A stretch of DNA of 14,470 nucleotides. It comes from CAZGUX01 sp046160045. GTDB taxonomy: Bacteria; Acidobacteriota; Terriglobia; Bryobacterales; Bryobacteraceae. A program made the translations under genes and the position numbers. Numbering within the stretch: position 1 is the stretch's first letter; the number at the start of each line of letters is the position of its first letter. This document shows positions 1-5,079 of this stretch, piece after piece. The notes beneath the pieces are model-generated. The model saw only the letters and a program-made list of their open reading frames with translations, was not told the DNA's origin and made no database searches. The stretch is from assembly GCA_046160045.1 (NCBI GenBank), contig JBJXGR010000459.1:1-14470 (forward strand), read 5' to 3'.

Positions 1-114
1 GGCGTTGGAAGGATCCGTGACCAGCCCGGTGAATGATCCTCCCGTGATCTGAGCGTGGATTGTTCCTGACAGCAGCAGCGCGGCGAGCGCTGCGTATAGT
101 TTTGCGTGCGACAT
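1..114 (-). CDS. TonB-dependent receptor, N-terminal fragment (cut by window edge)
   Basis: The 38 codons visible start MSHAKLYAALAALLLSGTIH and continue AQITGGSFTGLVTDPSNA, where the window ends. The first 21 or so residues look like a Sec signal peptide with cleavage after IHA. The following GSFTGLVTDPSNA is the opening strand of the carboxypeptidase-regulatory-like domain found at the N-terminus of Oar-like TonB-dependent receptors of Acidobacteriota, as in the complete receptor at 9751-12900. The start is set by a GGAGG ribosome binding site 5 nt upstream and by a strong promoter further up. The product would be an outer-membrane protein of roughly 1000 residues. The family call rests on a short stretch, so another exported protein with the same N-terminal domain remains possible. 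Confidence 0.75.
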   Translation of the reverse strand, partial: MSHAKLYAALAALLLSGTIHAQITGGSFTGLVTDPSNA

Positions 115-119
115 GGCGA

Positions 120-124
120 CCTCC
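120..124 (-). promoter_or_regulatory. Ribosome binding site of the left-edge receptor
   Basis: GGAGG on the minus strand lies 5 nt before the ATG at 112-114, an ideal Shine-Dalgarno arrangement. It fixes the start of a gene for which only 38 codons are visible. Confidence 0.8.
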
Positions 125-184
125 ATAACCTTGGCGGGGTTCTTCCGCGCCAATCAGTTGACTTCGTAAAGGCGGGTTAAAGGG

Positions 185-213
185 AGCATAGTCCTGTCGG
201 GGCGCAATGTCAA
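185..213 (-). promoter_or_regulatory. Sigma-70-type promoter for the left-edge receptor
   Basis: On the minus strand a perfect -35 box TTGACA (208-213) is followed by a 17-bp spacer and a -10 box TATGCT (185-190). Transcription would start near 178, giving an untranslated leader of about 64 nt before the ATG at 114. This is the best-matching promoter in the window. Activity is inferred from sequence only. Confidence 0.65.
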
Positions 214-322
214 GCATAAACGCGCACACAGTAGCACACGTGGAAACGCCAACGTCGCACACGCCTGTATAATCGTGCAGACTTCATTTGAGGAACAGCC
301 CACACGGCGATGAGGACCCCTA

Positions 323-359
323 TGAAACTCGCGTCTGCACCCACCTGACCCCAGTTTCC
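323..359 (+). repeat. 37-bp dispersed repeat, copy A
   Basis: This sequence is identical over 37 bp to 3740-3776, in the same orientation. It begins TGAAACTCGCGTC and ends GACCCCAGTTTCC, so its ends carry the inverted pair GAAACT/AGTTTC and could pair around a 23-nt core. The identity stops sharply on both sides. Both copies are intergenic. It resembles the short dispersed repeats often left by small transposon-like or REP-type elements; no transposase is present here. Confidence 0.85.
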
Positions 360-372
360 AGGAAGCCGGAAG

Positions 373-397
373 CGTCGACCGCGTTTCCGGCCTCCGC
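373..397 (-). repeat. Inverted copy of a 26-bp segment next to the 37-bp repeat
   Basis: Read on the minus strand, this segment matches 3701-3726 at 22 positions with three mismatches and a one-base gap, including an exact 12-mer GCCGGAAACGCG. It lies 13 bp from the 37-bp repeat, exactly the distance seen at the other site, but on the opposite end of the repeat. The alignment was made by eye. Confidence 0.5.
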
Positions 398-637
398 ATG
401 TACTCTGACGGGCGGACTTCGACCGATACACGGAAGCCGCCACGCATGTGTGAGTTCGGCTTTCAAGGTTCAGTTCAACGAGTTGGCAACTCTCAACGCG
501 GCGAAGAGGCACGGCACGGGCGAAGTTTGGCGGAGCGCAACTGGTGTGTGCTTTCGTCGAAACCTCGCAGCGTTGCGTGGATGTCCCCGGAATTCCCGGG
601 GCCCTGCACGAATTGTGGCATGGACACTCCTGAAGGA

Positions 638-2014
638 TTACTCCTCGTGCTCGCCTTCCAGGAAGCAGCTGTGAAACGCCTGATCCAGCACGTCGTCGGT
701 CAGGTCGAACGGCAAACGCTGAAAATCAATCAGGTCGAGAGCGTGCGTCAGCACATCCCGCGGATGGCAGCGGCGCAACTGGCGCCGCCCGTTTCGATAG
801 TGCCGCTCAATCCAGTTGAGCACCTGAGGCTCCCGGAACGGCAAGCCGTTCGACACGCAGAAGCGGCGGAAGATCTCGACAAACTCGTCCTCCCCGGGGC
901 TACGCACGAAAAGCTTGTAGTCGATCCGGCGCAGGAACGCTTCGTCGCCCAGGTCCTCGGGTCGAAGGTTGGTCGAGAACACCAGGAAGGTCTCGAAGGG
1001 AACTTCAATCTTGCCGCCAGTCACAAAGCTCAGATAGTCGACGCGGCGGTCCATCGGAACGATCCAGCGATTGAGAATCTCGGCCGGCCGGCACTGCTGC
1101 CGCCCGAAGTCGTCGACCAGGTAGATACCGTTATTGGCCTTCACCTGATACGGCGCGTCATAGAATTTCGCCGTGGGGTAGTAGCTCAGGTTAAGCATGT
1201 CGAGCGTGAGTTCTCCCCCGGTGGTGATGAACGGACGCCGGCATAGCACCCAACGGCCGTCATGGGTGGGTTCGAGCGCAAGGGAAGAAAGTTCGGAGGG
1301 CTCCGCTTCCAGCCTGCGATGATACACCGGGTCGTACACCCGAATGATCTGTCCGTGATACTCGATGGCGTAGGGGACGTAAATGGGAGTGCTTTCCAGG
1401 TGGAACATCGCCTCGGCCAGGTACGTCTTGCCGTTACCCGGCTGGCCGTACAGCAGGAACGATTTTCCGGCGTTGGCGGCCGGACCGATCTGATTGATCA
1501 CCGCTTCGGTGACCACCATGTGGCGGTACGCCTGGTCGAGCATGTCCATCGTCAGCCAGCCGCGCTCCTGGCGTTGCGCCCGTACGCCCTCACGATACTG
1601 TTCGAGCGATACGGGAGCAGTGCCGAAGTATTGGTTCACGTCCAGGCACTCGCGGGCCCGGACGCGCCCGGCTTCCGAAAGAGTGAACGTCGCCGAAACA
1701 CTGCCATAGCCGAGAGAGGAACGGACGTCGATCTGGCGGGCGCGCTTCATCTGGTCGAGCAGGGGTTCGATGATGCTGAACTTCAGGCCGAGTGAAGCCG
1801 CCAACTCGTGGCCGACGACATCCCCTCGGAAGTGCAGGGTTTTGAAGATCAATGGCTCGAGGACGGAGGCCGAGACCCCGGTCTCCTCAAGCGACTGGCA
1901 AACCTTCGGGACGAACTGAGGCTCCGGGTGCGCTTTTAAAGGGGAAGCCGCCGGGGACGGGAAATGGTTGGCTTTGGTTACCGCCTGGTTGAGTTGCAGA
2001 ATGCCTTCGCTCAC
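638..2014 (-). CDS. AAA+ ATPase with N-terminal winged-helix-like region
   Basis: The product is a 458-residue cytoplasmic protein with no signal peptide or membrane segment. Residues about 50-120 look like a winged-helix fold (FRGDVVGHELAASLG through SVSATFTLSEAGRVRA). The AAA+ core follows: Walker A GQPGNGKT at 190-197, Walker B GIYLVDDFG near 296-304, sensor 1 FSTN ending near 349, an arginine pair in FLRRIDYKL near 362, and a C-terminal helical lid with HPRDV near 417. All residues needed for ATP binding and hydrolysis appear present. The family is widespread in soil bacteria and usually annotated only as AAA ATPase; I do not know its substrate. It stands alone, divergent from the mannonate dehydratase-like gene. 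A GTG at 2018-2020 is also in frame, but its only upstream purine run touches it with no spacing, so GTG at 2012-2014 with GGGAG 5 nt upstream is preferred. Confidence 0.85.
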   Translation of the reverse strand: MSEGILQLNQAVTKANHFPSPAASPLKAHPEPQFVPKVCQSLEETGVSASVLEPLIFKTLHFRGDVVGHELAASLGLKFSIIEPLLDQMKRARQIDVRSSLGYGSVSATFTLSEAGRVRARECLDVNQYFGTAPVSLEQYREGVRAQRQERGWLTMDMLDQAYRHMVVTEAVINQIGPAANAGKSFLLYGQPGNGKTYLAEAMFHLESTPIYVPYAIEYHGQIIRVYDPVYHRRLEAEPSELSSLALEPTHDGRWVLCRRPFITTGGELTLDMLNLSYYPTAKFYDAPYQVKANNGIYLVDDFGRQQCRPAEILNRWIVPMDRRVDYLSFVTGGKIEVPFETFLVFSTNLRPEDLGDEAFLRRIDYKLFVRSPGEDEFVEIFRRFCVSNGLPFREPQVLNWIERHYRNGRRQLRRCHPRDVLTHALDLIDFQRLPFDLTDDVLDQAFHSCFLEGEHEE

Positions 2015-2428
2015 GAACACTCCCGGGCAGCTGTGTTGAACCGGCTGCCACTCGATTTTTGGGTTGCTTTCTGAGTGTAAGTGCGCGGGCGTGAAGATTG
2101 GATCAGGGGAATTCCCCGGTTGCCCGGCAGCTTTCCTGTAGCCAAAGTAATGGGAGGTCTATTGCCGACAAGGTCACGCAGGCCCACAGGCGACAGTCTC
2201 GTCGCTCCGTTCCCACGCCCGGCTGGGTGGTCTCCATCATCGGTATTCCTGGCGCGAAGCGGCGTAGACTCTCTGCCACCAATCGCCTTTCCGCGGTGGC
2301 CACCACGGAATCACGGGTGCTGGGGGCCGAGTTGCCGATTTCGGCGAAGGATGCCCCGCCAAGCGTGTGCTCGCCAGTATGCACACTCAAGATGGCGTTA
2401 CGCGCGCGACCGAGCCATACTGTGGTTG
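2015..2428. other. Divergent intergenic region
   Basis: This gap of about 414 bp lies between the start codons of the AAA+ ATPase (leftward) and the mannonate dehydratase-like gene (rightward), so it should carry both promoters. It contains a perfect 12-bp palindrome, GGGGAATTCCCC, at 2106-2117 that could be an operator or a chance match. A weak -10-like CATACT (2416-2421) precedes the rightward ATG by 7 bp, which would imply a nearly leaderless transcript. Open frames extending upstream here are rich in Arg, Pro and Trp and look non-coding. Confidence 0.4.
2020..2024 (-). promoter_or_regulatory. Ribosome binding site deciding the AAA+ ATPase start
   Basis: GGGAG on the minus strand is 5 nt from the GTG at 2012-2014. 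It overlaps the upstream in-frame GTG at 2018-2020, which would therefore lack a usable site. This favours the shorter protein by two residues. Confidence 0.5.
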
Positions 2429-3532
2429 ATGAAACCTGAACAGGTAGCTCCGAACAGCACGCTGGCGGCACACCGGCGGGAATTCGTACGCGCCGCCATG
2501 GGTTCGGTTGCCGTCCTGGGGGCATCCTCCGCCCCAGGCGCAAAAACGGCGCTTCCCCCGCTTTCACCGGGCATCAAGATATCGCTGCAGCTCGGGGCGG
2601 CATTCACCGAAGAAGACCTTACGTTCGCGCGGCAGATGGGGGTGGGGTACGTCAGCATTGGCACCAGCGGCGGAACGTATGAGACCTTCGCTCGCCTGAA
2701 GGCGACCGTCGAAGCCGCCGGTTTGAAAGTCGCCAACATAGGCAATTCCGATGTCCACAATATGCCGGAGGTCGTCCTCAATCTTCCCGGCCGCGATCAG
2801 AAGATCGCCGCCTATCAACAGTACCTGCGAGACCTCTCCAAAGCGGGTATCCACTACACGACCTACGGTCCGGTGGCCAACGGCATCTGGAGTTCGCCTC
2901 CCGGCAAGGCACGGGGCGGCGCCACGGCACGATCCTTTCATCAGGCGAGCGCCACCGGGCACTGGGCGGGAAAGAAATTCGAGCCACCGCTGACCCACGG
3001 GCGGACCTTCAGCCGGGAGGAGATTTGGGAGAACTACACCTACTTCATCAAGCGGGTGGTGCCGGTAGCCGAGGAGACCGGCGTCCGCATCGGGATTCAC
3101 CCGGACGACCCGCCGGTTCCCGAACTTGGCGGTGTGCCGCGCTGCGTCTTCGGGAATTTCGACGGCTACCTCCGCGCCCTCGACATTGCGAACAGCCCGA
3201 ATATCGGAGTCTGCCTTTGCTGCGGAACCTGGATGGAGGGCGGAACGCTGATGGGCCGCGATGTCTTTGGAGCCGTCCGCGCCTTCGCTTCCATGGGGAA
3301 GCTCTGGAAGATCCACTTTCGCAATGTGAAAGGGAGCGTCCCGGATTTCGTGGAGTCGTTTGTGGACGACGGCGACACCGACATGAGAAAACTGATGCGC
3401 AGTCTCGTGGAGTCCGACTTTCGGGGGATTCTGATCGCGGACCATGTTCCGCAGATGGTCGGAGGCTCACGCGCCGGTTGGGGCTACAGCATTGGGTACA
3501 TCCGGGCGCTCTACGATATGGCGCGCGGGTAA
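2429..3532 (+). CDS. Tat-exported mannonate dehydratase (UxuA)-family protein
   Basis: The product has 367 residues. The N-terminus has a twin-arginine signal, HRREFVRAA at 15-23, followed by a short hydrophobic run VAVLGASSAPGA. The rest is a TIM-barrel of the mannonate dehydratase family, which removes water from D-mannonate to give 2-keto-3-deoxygluconate. Visible family signatures are ENYTYFIKRVVPVAEETGVR (201-220), IHPDDPPVPELGGVPR (223-238), the cysteine cluster VCLCCGTW (261-268), IHFRN (295-299), DGDTDM (314-319) and IADHVPQ (336-342). Expected metal ligands map to His224, one of Cys262/264/265, His296 and Asp338. His339 and Tyr353 keep the spacing of the proposed catalytic pair of the characterised enzyme. 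Known UxuA proteins are cytoplasmic, so the signal is odd. Substrate is uncertain because no uronate genes are nearby. The ATG lacks a clear ribosome binding site; it was chosen because it places the Tat motif correctly. Confidence 0.8.
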   Translation: MKPEQVAPNSTLAAHRREFVRAAMGSVAVLGASSAPGAKTALPPLSPGIKISLQLGAAFTEEDLTFARQMGVGYVSIGTSGGTYETFARLKATVEAAGLKVANIGNSDVHNMPEVVLNLPGRDQKIAAYQQYLRDLSKAGIHYTTYGPVANGIWSSPPGKARGGATARSFHQASATGHWAGKKFEPPLTHGRTFSREEIWENYTYFIKRVVPVAEETGVRIGIHPDDPPVPELGGVPRCVFGNFDGYLRALDIANSPNIGVCLCCGTWMEGGTLMGRDVFGAVRAFASMGKLWKIHFRNVKGSVPDFVESFVDDGDTDMRKLMRSLVESDFRGILIADHVPQMVGGSRAGWGYSIGYIRALYDMARG

Positions 3533-3613
3533 GCCTGTTCGGTCGGCGAGGATGTGCGCGTCATCGCGAGGTAGAATAGGGCTTCTGGATATGTTTGTCT
3601 CGGCATAGAAACC

Positions 3614-3633
3614 TGGAAACCCGTGGAAACCCG
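3614..3633 (+). repeat. Tandem duplication of a 10-mer
   Basis: TGGAAACCCG occurs twice in direct tandem without mismatch. Further GGAAAC words occur at 3711 and, within the 37-bp repeat, as the reverse complement. It may be part of the same non-coding repeat element. Confidence 0.6.
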
Positions 3634-3700
3634 GGACAGGCCAGCCCGTCCAGCTTGTGTCGTTGTGGCGTAAGTGGTTGGCTCGATTCAACCGACGAAG

Positions 3701-3726
3701 GCGGAAAGCCGGAAACGCGTTGGACG
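3701..3726 (+). repeat. 26-bp segment shared with 373-397
   Basis: This segment pairs with the inverted copy at 373-397 (22 matches, one gap, exact core GCCGGAAACGCG). It ends 13 bp before the second 37-bp repeat. Because the 37-bp repeats have the same orientation in the window while this flank is inverted, one of the two parts has flipped relative to the other. Confidence 0.5.
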
Positions 3727-3739
3727 GCCCTTGTTGCCC

Positions 3740-3776
3740 TGAAACTCGCGTCTGCACCCACCTGACCCCAGTTTCC
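3740..3776 (+). repeat. 37-bp dispersed repeat, copy B
   Basis: This is identical to 323-359. Together the two copies bracket about 3.4 kb that contains just the AAA+ ATPase and the mannonate dehydratase-like gene. Perfect conservation of non-coding sequence suggests recent spread, gene conversion or selection on the sequence. Confidence 0.85.
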
Positions 3777-3804
3777 CCGGTAGGCCGAGTCGATACGCAG
3801 TGTC

Positions 3805-5070
3805 TCAGCCGGGCCAGCGGATGTGGCTGCCGCTGGACAGCCGCACGGGCCGGCCAATCGGCGTCTCGTACTCTTTCGTGTAGTCGATGCCCAGCCGTTC
3901 AAATACCGTTGCGGTGAAGTCCTCCACCGTCACGGGAGCTTCTTTCACTTCCGAAGCAATGGCATCGGAACTGCCGTGGACGAGTCCACCAGGGATTCCC
4001 GCGCCCGCCATCGCACACGACCACACCTTGGCCCAGTGATCACGACCTGCGTTCGCGTTGACCTTTGGCGTGCGACCGAACTCGCCCGCAGCGATTACCA
4101 GCGTCGACTCGAGAAGACCGCGCTCGGCGAGATCGCCGATGAGCGCAGAGAATGCCCTGTCAAAGGGGGGCACCAACTGGTCTTTGAGTTGGTTGAAATT
4201 GTTCCGATGGGTATCCCACAGGTTGAAGCCGGTCGAGACCGTAATGAAGTGCGCTCCCGCCTCAACCAGACGCCGGGCAAGCAGGCAGCCTTGGCCGAGC
4301 GGAGTGCGTCCGTAGCGGTCGCGGAGGCGTCCTGGCTCCTCCGAGATCTGAAATGCGCTTCTGGCCTTCGCCGAGGTCATCAGCGCAATTGCCTTGTCGA
4401 AGGCTTCGTCGATGGCCGTGAACTCCTGCCTGGTTTGGATCGCGCGCTCGAACTGCTTATCCATCTGCTTCAGCAGGAATCGCCGGTCGCCAACCTGGTT
4501 CCAATCGACGTCTGTGGGCAAGCCGATGTCGCGCACACGGTAGTTCCCTGCGTTCGGGTCACCCGAGGCGAATGGCCCATAAGCCGCCCCGAGGAAACCC
4601 GGCCCGTAGCCGTAGCCGGGTGCTGACACGGCGACATATGGCGGCACACCGTCATGCTCGCCCTTCTCCTTGGCGACGACGGCTCCCATTGCCGGGAATG
4701 ACAGCGTGGCGAGCGGCCGGTTCCCCGTCAGCATATGGGTCATGGCCTGCTCGTGCTCTCCTTCGCGTCCTGTGAGCGACCGAACTATGGCGAATTTGTC
4801 CGTCACTTTCGCCGTCTCCGGCAGCAGTTCGCTGATCTGTGTTCCCGGCACCTTGGTTGGAATAGGCTTGAAGAGTCCACGAAACTCGGACGCCGCCTCG
4901 GGCTTCATGTCCCAAAGATCGGTTTGCGGGGGGCCGCCGCTCAACCAGATCAGAATGCACGAGCGGTCTCTCGGCGCGTCAGCCGCCTGTAGCCTCTGTA
5001 AACGGAGAAACTGATCGAGGCTTAACACCCCCACGGATCCAACGCGAATGAAATCTCTTCGGCCCCACAT
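3805..5070 (-). CDS. Tat-exported DUF1501 protein (alkaline phosphatase/sulfatase fold)
   Basis: The product has 421 residues and a twin-arginine signal at the extreme N-terminus, GRRDFIRVGSVGVLSL (residues 3-18). The body matches DUF1501, a family related to alkaline phosphatases and sulfatases: IWLSGGPPQTDLWDMKP (41-57), WDTH (285-288), AAGEFGRTP (327-335) and GRDHW (342-346). The Asp and His residues in these motifs sit where that superfamily binds metals, but the reaction is not known for DUF1501, so hydrolase activity is an inference. It is the last gene of a three-gene operon; its ATG follows the stop of the DUF1549/DUF1553 gene by 9 bp. Pairing of these two families is very common in Planctomycetota, Verrucomicrobiota and Acidobacteriota. 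The length is normal and nothing appears broken. Confidence 0.9.
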   Translation of the reverse strand: MWGRRDFIRVGSVGVLSLDQFLRLQRLQAADAPRDRSCILIWLSGGPPQTDLWDMKPEAASEFRGLFKPIPTKVPGTQISELLPETAKVTDKFAIVRSLTGREGEHEQAMTHMLTGNRPLATLSFPAMGAVVAKEKGEHDGVPPYVAVSAPGYGYGPGFLGAAYGPFASGDPNAGNYRVRDIGLPTDVDWNQVGDRRFLLKQMDKQFERAIQTRQEFTAIDEAFDKAIALMTSAKARSAFQISEEPGRLRDRYGRTPLGQGCLLARRLVEAGAHFITVSTGFNLWDTHRNNFNQLKDQLVPPFDRAFSALIGDLAERGLLESTLVIAAGEFGRTPKVNANAGRDHWAKVWSCAMAGAGIPGGLVHGSSDAIASEVKEAPVTVEDFTATVFERLGIDYTKEYETPIGRPVRLSSGSHIRWPG

Positions 5071-5079
5071 GGCAGAGTC

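Larger units (their letters stand above)
115..637. other. Non-coding block with promoter and repeats
   Basis: This stretch separates the left-edge receptor (reading left) from the 3' end of the AAA+ ATPase gene. It holds the receptor's promoter and leader, one copy of a 37-bp repeat (323-359) and a 25-bp segment (373-397) related in inverted orientation to 3701-3726. The remainder (398-637) has short open frames on both strands, but none has a ribosome binding site or recognisable protein motif. A GGAATTCC palindrome lies at 589-596. Confidence 0.6.
3533..3804. other. Convergent intergenic block with repeats
   Basis: The gap lies between the convergent mannonate dehydratase-like and DUF1501 genes. 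It holds a perfect tandem pair of the 10-mer TGGAAACCCG (3614-3633), a weak GGAC/GTCC stem at 3634-3650, the 26-bp shared segment (3701-3726) and the second 37-bp repeat (3740-3776). No open frame here has coding character, and no hairpin with a U-run was found to serve as terminator. Confidence 0.55.

Noticed and set aside
268..273. TATAAT word on the plus strand as a promoter
   Set aside because: No -35 box lies 16-18 bp upstream and no plus-strand gene follows.
398..1246. A 282-codon open frame on the plus strand
   Set aside because: Most of it is antisense to the AAA+ ATPase, no ribosome binding site or protein family is visible, and the part outside the gene is the repeat-bearing intergenic block.
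2081..2428. Upstream extension of the mannonate dehydratase-like frame
   Set aside because: The extra 116 residues are rich in Arg, Pro and Trp, lack family similarity, and would bury the Tat signal inside the protein.
3634..3650. Stem with GGAC/GTCC arms as a terminator between convergent genes
   Set aside because: The stem is only four base pairs with a long loop and has no U-run on either strand.
323..3776. The 37-bp repeat as part of a CRISPR array
   Set aside because: Only two copies exist, 3.4 kb apart with genes between them; there are no regular spacers and no cas genes.
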